From: Corythoichthys intestinalis
Lineage: Eukaryota; Chordata; Actinopteri; Syngnathiformes; Syngnathidae
Assembly (NCBI RefSeq): GCF_030265065.1
Contig: NC_080410.1
Coordinates: 36,833,398-36,897,397, forward strand
Direction: 5' to 3'
Length of the DNA: 64,000 bases
Under the pieces are notes generated by a model. The model was not told where the DNA came from, ran no database searches, and was given only the letters and a program-made list of their open reading frames with translations. The position numbers and the translations under genes are program-made. Of the stretch, positions 1 to 12,100 are shown in pieces. The number at the start of each line of letters is the position of its first letter. Positions within the stretch are counted from its first letter, which is position 1.

Positions 1-25
1 TTTTCGATATATTTTCACACCCCTA
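1..25 (+). mobile_element. Right end of a hAT-like MITE cut by the window edge
   Basis: The sequence cgatatattttcacacccct closely matches the right terminus of the elements at 9019-9707 and 46504-47292 (…cgatattttgtcacacccct). Confidence 0.6.
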
Positions 26-149
26 CCCCTAATTAGCTTAAGCCTTTTTTAATTTCATAGTATTTTAATGGGGTACCCTTTAAAGGGTTAATAACTATCA
101 GCACTGTAGAGCTGAGTACATTAACAAGGCACGGAGAAATTATTCCTAC

Positions 150-3100
150 CTGTGATATAAGCCGGAGGTTGAAGGTGCACAGGTCCCGGCAAGGCAACGG
201 GGGAAACGGCGAGGGTGTACACCTCGGCCGGCGACTGCATAGACGGCGTGTCCTCAGCTGGCGGCGTGAAGTCGATCTCATCGTCAAAGTGGTCTTCGAA
301 TTCCTGCATCCACAAACATCTGCGGTAAGTCTTCCAGAATTACAGCCATAAAGAATACATAAATAAGACATATTTCAAAAGACATCAATCCGTCAGGTAA
401 CAGTAAAGATGGAATGTAATCTAATTCCGAGCTATGCGGCGGACATTTTTGGCCAATCACGCTCGGGTCTTTGGAGTGCGCCACCTTGAAGTTGATCTCT
501 CTCTCCTTGCAGCATGTCACGCAGTTCACCAGCAGCACCACCAGGGCCACTAACGCCGTCACGGACAAGGAGAGGGACACGTAAAACGCATCCCCTGCGC
601 CTCTGGCTGCAAATGAAGAAAAGCAGACGTAAACAAGGGAATCACACCTCAGACTCTCTGATTTTATGTTGGAATATAATAAATACCTAGGGTTGTTCTG
701 ATCCAGATTTTTTTTTTTTTTTTTTTTACTTCTGATCTAATTTTTTTCAAGATATGTTTTACCAATACCGCTAAAAAAAAAATGTATTAAACACTGTTAC
801 TAGGCATGTGCCGATTACCGTTTTTAAGGTTTACCGTGATATGAAAACATCACGGTAAAAACATAGTAAGGTATTAGCGTTGTTAACAAGGCAGATAATA
901 TGGCAAGTTAGATTGCCAAGATGGCTAACTAGCTCCCTCTCTACCATTAGCCCATTTTTGCAAAGTCTTGCGCCATTGTAAACATTTGGTCAAAATTTTT
1001 CATAATACAACGTGTGGTGTTTTTTCTCTCTGGTGACTTTCTGTGTTGAGAGAGGGTGAGCATGTGTGTGCGTGTGTGTGTATATAATGTAGTGCTGCAA
1101 CAATTAATCGATTAATTTCAGCTTTCGATTAGAAAAAAATATTCAAATTCAATTTTGTTGCTTCGAGTATTCGTTTAATTAAAGTGCCTTTGAAATGGTT
1201 TATTTTGAAAGTGTTTGCATTTAGTTTTATTGTTGAGGGTGGATACACTGCTCTCTGGTCTGCCTCTTTTCACTTGGCTGAATCCAACTGCTCCCTGTTA
1301 AGACCAACGTAAGCCAAGTTTTTGTTTGAGCTAATGTTTTTTAATACATTTTTAATTTAGTTTATAGTTAAATTTAGCCATATTTTGGAGGGAATATGTG
1401 TCTGAACAATTTGTTAAGAGCATTGTAAAGAATTTTTTTTTTTTAGCATTTTACAGCATTTAAGCTAGCGAACTTTTTCCATGTAAGTTAGCCAACTATT
1501 CTTTTGTTGTACATAGATCCTCATTTTTAAAAAAATGTTTATACCGTTTAAAGAGCAAATGACACCAGAAAAAAAGACTTAAATGGCATTATTATGTGAA
1601 TTAGAATCATATTTTGAGACGATTCGACTATATACAACAATTTAGCAAAGCGCAGATGACGAGAAATTAGTCTTTTAATCTGCCGGTTAGCCACGCCTAC
1701 CATTATAGGGCTTTAGCGTCCCCAACAGGTGGATGACGTCAGCGGTAGACTGGGCTCATCGGTTTTACAATTCAGCCCATTGAGGGGGAATTGTTCAGAA
1801 CGAGGAAAACGCGACGAAGAGAGCCGCAAAATGTCATTGTTTCAGTCTCTCTACTCCAATATTTTTACAGGATATTCTTTTTATCCAAGTATTTTTCCCC
1901 AATAGCTATATAAATGGCTTAAGAAGGACCAGTCAGCCCGTCGAGGGGGAACTATTCACAACGAGGAAAACGCGACAAAGAGAGCGGCAAAATGTCATTG
2001 TTTCTGTCCCTTTACTTCCATATTTTTACAGGATATTCTTTTTATCCAAGTATTTTCCCCAATTGCTAAATAAATGGCATGGTCATGACAAATAACAATC
2101 TTGTGCTAAATGGAATATGAAATAATAAAAATCCATTTATTCAAGACGACATGGCAAAATTACTCCATAATGGTCAAAACTGTCGACTTCACCTTTACTG
2201 TCGCACCTCCCGAACGATATTTTATGACACCTAAATCGGACATATGTTATTTCCCTTCCCCGGCTTCGGAGAATGTAAACAAACCAGAACCGAGGGATGT
2301 TTCAAAGTCTTCGAAGTGGAAAATCACACGTAACTAGCCTGGATTATTTGACATGACGACCCGGTTGTCGAATGTCTTCGCGGATCGGCAAACCGCCCGG
2401 CGGAGAGCAATTTACAGTTCGTTCCCGGGTGGTGGGAGGAGGGTGGCTGGAGTTGTTGTGCAGCTAACGTGCTAACAGCTAACTGCTAATGAGCATGAGG
2501 AGAGCTTTTTACATGCCTATCAATGATCAAACCTAAGTAGTCCTTTATTTAAAGGAATTTTGTAGTGTTTACTTTGTAATCACTGTATTCCTATTTGACA
2601 TAATACAAAACAAGATGTTTACTCACTTCCTCGTAAGTCCAATGGTCCCACAGTAAATATCCACGGTGAATGGGAACCTTTTGAAACTCCAAAAAGGCGC
2701 ATACGCCTCTCCCGCACACAGAATGATTTTTCTGCAGCCGTTTGGCTGGCGTGATGCGAAAAATAAACGTATTAATCCGCAAAATCAGCTGAATCCTTCG
2801 TCCTCATACACAACAGTACACTGTATAGTGAAGAGGACGTCTTCTACCGTACACGTCACAGCGCCCTCCTCCTCAATGCAAGACCGAAGCCGGAAGTCAC
2901 TCATTTTCATGGCGCGGGATTCAAAAAACTAAATAAATATAGCGATCGCTTCCACACACATCCAAGCGGTCCATATCATTCAGGGGCATAAAATACCACG
3001 TGTATTATGAAATAAACATGCTTTTTCGTGTCACAGGCACTTTAAGGCTCAGCTCAGGTACTTTAAATTTTCATGTTCCTTATCCGCTTACTCGATTATT

Positions 3101-6100
3101 TGAACTAACTAGTCCATTGATTAATCAACAACTAAAATATTCGATAGCTGCAACCCTAATATAATGTTTAAATAATGATACGAGTCATACACACGCGCTC
3201 TGTCTCTTGCCCTTGCTCTCCATTAATATTCAATTAATTAATATTAATCGTAGTAGTGGTTAGACATGTGACGGTAACCAGTTTCAAGGTATACCGTGGT
3301 ATGAAAATGTCATGGTTTCAAAACCATTAAAATTTTCCGTCATACCGTTCCTACGGTATTAGCCGTTTCTTATGTCCCAAAGGTAAAAATCCCTTGCTTG
3401 CAGCTGCAGGGCTTACCTCTCCCCCTCCAGTTGTTGCTCAGCGAGTCAGCTGTGCTACACGATGACGGGAGGAGGTGAAACACCTGAACTTTTCCCCCAT
3501 CGCAGAAAACAAAGTCGTTGGTATGGGAATACTTCTGCTACAGAAATGTTACAGAAGGCCGCGGCTGAGAGGAAGAGGGCCAACCAACATGTAAAACATG
3601 TTTGCGGAGGGTGGCTGCCAGAGGAGGAAATGCCTCCAATATGATTTTGCATTCATGTGATCACTCGTCGCTTTATACAAAAGGCAAGTAAACGTTGTTA
3701 TGAATGTTTCCCAGCAGCGAAGAGAATTAACTCCAGCGTGTTTAGTGTGTCTAGCGGTGGTAAACAATTATATACATATGTAAATTAGCCAATAATTCAA
3801 TTATTTTTGTTCTGATGGTAATAATGTTTAGCTGTGGCTTAGGGTTTAGGCTCACCTGAAAGACTGCATTTATTTTAATTTTATTTAGAATATTTCAGTA
3901 TATTTATGTTTAGTGGTGAAACAATTTATCGATTAACTTGAGTATTCGATTAGGAAAAAATGATTCAAATTAAATTTTGCTGATTTGAGTATTCGTTTAG
4001 TTAAAGTGGCATTTTATTTTGATAAATTGTTAGTCAAATTGATTTGGGTGGATACACTGCCCTCGAGTCTTCCTCTTTTTACATGACTGAGTCCAGCAGC
4101 TCCATGTTAAGACCCACATAAGCCAAGTGTTTGTTTGAGTTCATGTTTTTTTTAATGCATTCATAATTTAGTTTATATGTTCATTTAGCCATTTTTTGTG
4201 AGAATTTGTCTGAACCATTTGTTAAGAGCATACCCAAAAAAAAAACAAAAAAAAAACATTAGCATTTTATAGCATTTAAGCTAGCGGACGTTTGCAATGT
4301 AGGTTAGCCAATTGTTTTTTGGTTGTACATAGATCTTTTTTTTTTTTAAATACCATTTGAGGCTCAGCTCAGGTATTTTAATTTTCCATGTATCTTAACC
4401 GGTTACTCGATTACTCGAATTAACTAGTTCATCCATTAATCGACTATTAAAATAATCGCTAACTGCGGCCCTACTTATGTTCCAATTTGCAAGTATGTAG
4501 TTTTGAAAAATAAAAATCCTGTTCTATGGCAAAAACTTTTTTTTTTTTTTTAAATCCAGACCACTCAAAATAACACATTTTAGAGCAGTAATTGCAATAC
4601 CGTGATATCGTGAAACTGTGGTATTTTTGCTTGAGGTTATCGAACCATCAGAATCTCATACCGCCACACGCCTAGTAATGGGATGTATTCTACATAAAAT
4701 TAATGTGATCATATATTGTTTAACTCCAATTCAGTCCTTGTTCTAATGTTGAGCAACTTCAGCTATGGCTTTGGGTTTAGTCTAAGTTCTATTTACTTCA
4801 ATAATATTTAAAATATTTCACTTACTATTTGTTATTTTATTTATTAATTTTAACTAGGGCTGTCAAACGATTATAATTTTTAATCGAGTTAATTACAGCT
4901 TAAAAATTAATTAATCGTAATTAATCACAATTCAAACCATCTATCAGATATTCCATATTTTTCTGTAAATTATTGTTGGAATGAAAAGATAAGACAAGAC
5001 GGATATATACATTCGACATACGGTATATAAGTACTGTATTTTTTTGTTATAACAATAAATCAACAAGATGGCATTAACACTATTAATATTCTCTTAAAGC
5101 GAACCGTGGATAGAAAAACTTGTAGTTCTTAAAAGATAAATGTAAGTACAAGTTAAAGAAATTTTATATTAAAAGCCCTCTTAATATTTTTGTTTTATTA
5201 AAATTTGTAAAATTTTCAATGAAAAAATAAACTAGTAACTCGCCATTGTTGATGTCATTATACCATGCTCACTCCCCAAACCTATAAAATCATTTGGACC
5301 CAAGCGCCAGCAGAGGGCGCCAAACAACAAAAAACAAGTAACAAGCGGACATTACACTGCTGTCATTTTAATCTGAGCCGGGCATGTGCGTTATTTGCGT
5401 CAAATATTTTAACATGATTAATTTAAAAAATTAATTACCGCCCGTTAACGCAATAATTTTGACAGCCCTAATTTTAACATTATATTCATGTAGGTGTTCC
5501 AATTTGTTTGCAAGTTTGTTTTTTCTAACCCATACATCTCAAAATAACATTTTAGAGCTATAAGTGCAATACCGTGATACCGCGGTATTTTTGCTTAGGG
5601 TTATCATACTGTCAAAATCTTACATCGGCACATGCCTACCCAGCCCTGCTATTTATATATTAGAGTCAACTTCAGACCCAGACTAAACTTTCGTTATCAG
5701 CCGTTCTGACATGCTGCTGAGTGTTGATTGGTCAGCAAAGAAGAGCATGCCAGCACTTCAAAAAGTCAAAAAGGCTGAGCGCTGTTAATGATTCATTGAT
5801 GCCAAACAATAGTAAGTAGCTTCATTTTGTTGCCGAGGTGTTTTCTAAGTTTTGTGAATTCCAGACTGTGCAATATTTGTATCCTAAGCAAATTCAAACT
5901 GAGAAATGAATTTATTGGATAACCAAAATATAATATGATTCTCATTCTCACTTATTCTCAACAGATCTGAGGTTGGATTTTGGTCACTACAGTGGGTCTT
6001 TCTGTACGTAGAACGGATATGTAGTTCAATTAGCATGCAGCACGACAATCTGACTGGAATGCAAAAAGGGGAGTGATTGTGGGTCACCATGCATTCCTAC

Positions 6101-9100
6101 ACTATTTTAATAGGATTATAACAAACAGACGGCTCACACTTCAAAAAAAAAACTTTTACCTTAGGGATACCAAAGTATTCTAATATCTCAGTCCTTTGTG
6201 ATGTGGTAGATTTTGTCCTAACAACATGTCCCTTTTGGCTGCCCTCTGAAATATCACTGCTCATTTCCATGCAGCGACCACCGGTCACTTTGTTTTTCCC
6301 ATCCTATCACGCTCTCGCTGATGCCACTGAGTCAACAGTCCAAAGACGTTAGCGTCAATCTCTCGTGTTGGCAGCTTGGATTTTTTTTGTTGATGTCACT
6401 CCGTCTCAGAGATGCTTGTGATGCAATCTGAGAGGCTTCAGGATCGACGGTAACACTGGCGGCAGAGTCGCATCAGGACACGGGGGAGCACTAACGCTTG
6501 GATTTTCCAGTTCTACACAAGTGCGATTTCTCAAGTCATTGGTGGTGATAGATGTTCAATGCGAGTCCACTTAAGAGCAAAATTAATTGTCACACAGTCG
6601 TTTGTGGTAAGCAGCTTGGGCTACACATCCACAATGAAAGCTTTTTAAGTTTCCCTTTTGTTTCCGTCTAATGGGATCACGACGACACTAAGCCTTTCAG
6701 TCACACTGCAAAGGGAAGTTGTCACCTTTAAAGTAGTACTGCCACGATTAATCAAAAACTACTCTGGTGGTCGATCAATCATTTTTATCACCCTCATATT
6801 TATTTATGTATTTGTTTAGGTATTTATATATAACTACTTGCCGCATACACTGCTGGCTAAAAATACTGGCACCCCTGCAATTCTGTCAGATAAAGCTCAT
6901 TTTCTCCCGGAAAATGATTGCAATTACAAATGCTTTGGTAGTGATATCTTCATTTATTTTGCTTGCAATGAAAAAAAACAAAAGGGATCGGGGAAAAAAT
7001 TTAAATGAGAGATGTCCCGATCGATCGTGTCCGATCACGTCATTTTCAAAGTATCGGAATCGGCAAAAAAATATCGGCCATGCCTTTTTTTAATATATAT
7101 ATTTTTTTTAATTAAGTCGTTTTCTAATTGTATTTAACGTTACAGACATAATATGTTACACTCATCCAGAGTCTTTAGTTTAGGCTTAAGGTAGGGTTTT
7201 CAAATTTATCCCGATAACGGTGGTAATTAATTTTTTCTAAAATGTATCTCTCTATAAAATATTTTACACAATTAATGCATGCGCTGCACAACCCACTCAC
7301 ACATTTTCGCGCGCCATCTGTAATGGCGTCGTTTTACCTATATAGAGAGATGAAAGGCAGCATAAAATGAGTAGAGTGAATTTTGGCAGCCTTTGGAGCC
7401 TTTTCTTGATTGGCTAAAACCTTACAATCCCTCTCCCTATGGTTAGAAATATCATGGGAAACAATGTGGGGAAGCAAGGTAGCAATTGATCTTTTTCTTA
7501 ACACCTTATGTTATTTCCCAACGCAGGGAAGATATATCAACTGGTAGCACTACGCACAGTCATGGTTCCACTTCCCATCATCCATTTGGGCATGGCTACA
7601 GTATCATTTACTGAAAGCTCAACAAATACACTAGATGGCAATATTTAGTCACAATATACAAAGTCACAAGTCTTTCTATCCGTGGATCCCTCTCACAGAA
7701 AGAATGTTAATAATGTAAATGCCATCTTGAGGATTTATTGTCATAATAAACAAATACAGTACTTATGTACTGTATGTTGAATGTATATATTCGTCCGAGT
7801 TTTATTCATTTTTTTCTTAATGCATTGCCAAAATGTATATGATCAGGAAAAATTATCGGGAATGATCGGAATTGAACCGGGAGCAAAAAAAAGCAATCGG
7901 ATCGGAAAATATCGGGATCGGCAGATACTCAAACTAAAACGATCGGGAGCAAAAAAACATGATCGGAACAACCCTAATTTAAATCATTATCATTTTACAC
8001 AGAACTCCAAAATGGGTCGGACAAAAGTATTGGCACTCTTTCAAAAATCATGTTATGCTTCTCTAATGTGTGTAATTGACAGCGCCTTTTACTTAGCTGA
8101 GTCACATAACAGGTGGTGGTGGCAATAACTAAGTCACACTTGCAGCCAGTTAAAATGGATTAAAGTTGACTCAACCTCTGTCCTGTGTCCTTGTATGTAC
8201 CACATTGAGCATGGAGAAAAGAAAGAAGACCAAAGAACTGTCCGACAACTTGAGAAGCAAAATTGTGAGAAAGCATGGGGAATCTCAAGACTACAAGTCC
8301 ATCTCCAAAGACCTGAATGTTCCTGTGTCTACCGTGTGCAGCTACATCAATACGTGTAAAGCTCATGGCACTGTGGTTAACCTCCTTAGATGTGGATGGA
8401 AAAGAAAAATTGAAGAGTATTGAAAAATTGAAGAGTACAATCTTTCGTATGGATGGTGGGTAAACAACCTCGACTAACATCCAAACAGGTTCAAGCTGTC
8501 CTGCAGTCAGAGGGTACAACAGTGTCAACCCGTACTATCCATCGGCGTCTGAATGAAAAAGGACTCTATAGGAGGATACCCTGGAAGATCCCACTTCTGA
8601 CCCAGAGACATAAAAAAGCCAGGCTGGAGTTTGCAAAAACCTGCTTGAGGAAGCCAAAAACGTTTTGGAAGAATGTTCTCTGGTCAGATGAGACAAAAGT
8701 AGAGCTTTTTGGGAAAAGGCATCAACATAGAATTTACAGGGAAAAAACAGGCCTTCAAAGAAAAGAACACAGTCCCAACAGTCAAACAAGGAAGTTCCCT
8801 GATATTTTGGGGTTGGTTTGCTACCTCTGGCACTGGACTGCTTGACCGTGTGCATGGCATTATGAACCTTGAAGACTAGATCATGGGTCTTCCAGCAGGA
8901 CAATAACCCAAAACACACCTCAAAAAGCACTAGAAAATGGTTTGAGAGAACGCACTGGAGACTTCTAAAGAGCCAGCAATAAGTCCAGACCTGAATAACA
9001 TAGAACACCTGTGGAGAGTAGGAGTGGGAACCTCTTTGTACCTCACGATACGATACGATACGATTTGCGATACAAAGCTCACGATAACGATGATCTGACA

Positions 9101-12100
9101 ATATGGCGATACAACGACTATCGATACATTGGTCAGGAAATCATTATAGGATATTCTACATGCAACTAATAAAAGAAAAACACTATTTTCATCCTTCGGC
9201 TGTGTGTTTATCACTAGTAGACGGATTGGACGTCTATGGCCGTCAGTGGCAGCCAATGCCAGGCAATGAGGTAATTTTGGGCCATTTAAGATAATTTGCC
9301 TATTGATTTTCAGTTACTTCCTGTTGATTTTGGGGTATTTTATGGGTCACTTCCTGTTTATTTTGAGTTACCCGAACAGAAAGTGACCTGGGAATCACCC
9401 AAATAAATAGGCAGTGACTCAAACTCAACAGGAAATGACCTAAAATGAAAAGCAAGTGACCTGTAAATGTCCCGAAAATCGGACCGAATGAATGTGAATG
9501 CTCTGGCTTTGAATGAACGAACGTTCCCAGTCTAAATGGATTGGGCGTCGAGCATCGTCAATGGCAGCCTTAGCGGGTTTTTTTTTTTTTAAACATTGAC
9601 ACATTTTTAAAACGATTATCTTGATTCTTGACAGGAGCATATCGATAACCTTTTGGGATACAAAGTATCACGATATGTCACCATTTCGAGATTTTGTCAC
9701 ACCCCTAGTGGAGAGATCTGAAAATGGCAGTTTGGAGACGGCACCTTTCAAATATCAGGGACCTGGAGCAGTTGGCCAAAGAAGAATGGCCTAAAATTCC
9801 AGCAGAGCATTGTAAGAAACTCATTGATGGATACAGGAAGCGGTTCTTCGCAGTTATTTTGTCTAAAAGTTGTGATACCAAGTATTAGGCTCAGGGTGCC
9901 GATACTTTTGCTTGGCCCATTTTTGGAGTTTTGTGTAAAATGATCAAGATTTAATTTTATTCATTCTCTTTTGTGTTTTTTAATTGTAAGCAAAATAAAT
10001 GAAGGTATTAGTACCAAAGCATTTGTAATTGCAATCGTTTTCTGGGAGAAATTGAGCATTATCTGACAGAATTGCAGGGTGCCAATACTTTTGGCCAGCA
10101 GTGTATGTCCATGTCTTAAAATGGGATATTTAGATAGAGAAATGATACACAGAAACACTTGATAGATTAAAAACCTTTTTATTAACGAAATTAACGTCAA
10201 CGTGCCGAAGATGTCCTCTGCATGAAGCGGGCTGTAAAGGGAGCATTCTCTGAGGCAGTCTGAAACATTTTAACACTTAACTTAAAAAATATAACTTCAT
10301 TTACATAGAAGAAAAAATAAAACCCACTTTAAATTGACCTCTATGCTTGAAGCGAAGGAAGTACAGTAAAAAAAATCCTCACGGCAGACTATTTGATTAA
10401 GTCAGGGCTAACAGCCAACTGCATAGCATCTTTGTGGTTGCACACTGTGGCTATTAGTCCTCTTTAAATCTGTCAGAACATTCACAGCTGGCCTTAAACT
10501 GTTTTTCTGTAATGGTATCAGATATTGGAAGGAGCCTTCGTAGACAATAAAGTTTTTTTTTTTTTTTAAGTATTATTTTAAAAAGAAAACGGGAAAAACG
10601 TTTTTTGTACAAATGCATTTTTCCAAAATGTTTCAAGTCCAATTTTAGTTTATATTTCTATGAACATTCTCAGCTAAAATGCAAAGCCCAGTGTTTATTT
10701 AGTCCACTCTTAACAAAAACTTGAGATTAATTAACTATCAAAATCATTTGTGGCAGCCCTACTTTAAAGAACACTACAATCGTGAGCCTTTACACAAAAT
10801 ACACGCCTTAACTCTCCAGTTTTAAATAGGGAAATGCAGAGAATTGACATTTTAAAACAACAGTGAGCGCTTCACGAGGTATAAAAAGTGTACTTAAGAG
10901 TCATAGTTTTACACAGAGTACACAAATATTAAGGCTGCTGAGAATGTCTAAATATACCTCAGCGGGACAGATGTGACTGAGAAGAACAGGAAACCTGACA
11001 GACTGTGAAAAATATGAACAAGGCGCAAAGACACTCATCATATGAGAAGTCACAAAGATGTGACACTAGCCGGCACTTAATGTCTCAGACTGCGTGATAT
11101 TATATTGAAATACTCAAGGTTGTTTAAAGGGAAGTGCCAAACTCTTGTTGTACATTCAAGATTTCTGAGCTTCCCAGTTCCCACATTCACCTACTTCTGC
11201 TAATTACAACAACACATAGTCTTCGAACACCCGTCTGATTGAAAATCCCCGAACTTGTCCTACATCTAGCCTAAGAGTAGGTGCCGCCATGATTTTCTCA
11301 TTTCCCTTTCATGTGTCAAGACCAAATTGTCTGCTCTTGAATCTACAATGTATTGCTTCCATCTACTGGAAGTTATGAGTCAGTTGAGTCGAGTCTAACC
11401 GCAAATTTCACATTGAAACATAACACGCTTAAGAGTTAACCCTTTAAAAGGCGAGTGACTATGTTTGGTCTTTTAAAAAAAATGTATATTTTATTTATTT
11501 ACAGTATTTTTTTTTAAACTGCTGCGAGAGGCAGAAATACGAAAGAAAACAAGGCAATGATATAACTAGCAAAGAAGGGATATACAAACTGTCAAATGGC
11601 AGCAAGTCAATTCTCGGCAAGCCGCCTAGGATCGGTTTATAAAAACTGCCAATGAACTGGAATTGGATGCAGATATGACGTTGGGAACTCATCCCACAGC
11701 TCTGCAACAAAACAATCTGACCAGCAGCAGAATGTGACAAAATCATGCAAGTCATCATACTAGCTTCACTTGCTAGCTAGCACAGCTATTCTCCCAGTCC
11801 AGCCCAACTGCGTCATCACCCACAGCGTGTACTGCGCACGTAAAACATGGCGCCCTCCGTACATGTACTAAATATTATAGATTTTTAAAAGCAATAATAT
11901 GTTTCTAAGAACATATTTTAATAAAAGAGAACAATTGTTGCTTAATAGAGCCTACAAGTCTTTAAATCTGAGGTTCCCTTTCAATAAAATTAAAACAAAT
12001 TAAAATAAATACATAAGAACACTCACTGCTTTAGTTACTTTTTTCAATGCCTAAAAAAAGGACAAAAAAAGAAAAATTTTCATTTAAAAAAAAAAAGATA

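Larger units (their letters stand above)
801..5638 (+). mobile_element. Composite repeat block with 'tag(g/a)catgtg' hAT-like ends
   Basis: The left end taggcatgtgccgattaccg and the right end cggcacatgccta are terminal inverted repeats (TIRs). A related inner copy occupies 3261-4674 (tagacatgtgacggtaacca … ccgccacacgccta) with TSD gtagtggt/gtaatggg. The outer pair has no matching 8-bp duplication, so it may be two elements fused or a rearranged copy. Several younger elements listed separately sit inside. No transposase is visible. It lies within lmtk2 intron 1. Confidence 0.55.
6848..10103 (+). mobile_element. Tc1-type transposon with two later hAT insertions
   Basis: Flanked by TA and bounded by long TIRs: cactgctggctaaaaatact on the left and its complement agtattggccagcagtg-type end on the right, continuing for well over 100 bp (both hold tgcaattctgtcagataa). 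Transposase pieces lie at 8211-8845 and beyond: an HTH part ([19 protein letters not shown]…, the Tc1 paired-like domain) and a DDE part (…[17 protein letters not shown], about 8660-8720). The frame is broken: a stop and frame change near 8420-8450, another after about 8770, and the 3' part is cut at 9019. hAT-like elements occupy 7007-7976 and 9019-9707. It sits in lmtk2 intron 1. Confidence 0.88.

Noticed and set aside
36-371. 112-codon minus frame at the left edge
   Set aside because: Wrong frame over lmtk2 exon 3; the spliced frame gives the [12 protein letters not shown] reading.
2110-2932. Frames at 2110-2337 and 2666-2932 as host genes
   Set aside because: Both lie wholly inside the TTAA-flanked transposon and match no family I know.
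8535-9101. 188-codon minus-strand frame
   Set aside because: Antisense of the Tc1 transposase and of the inserted MITE.
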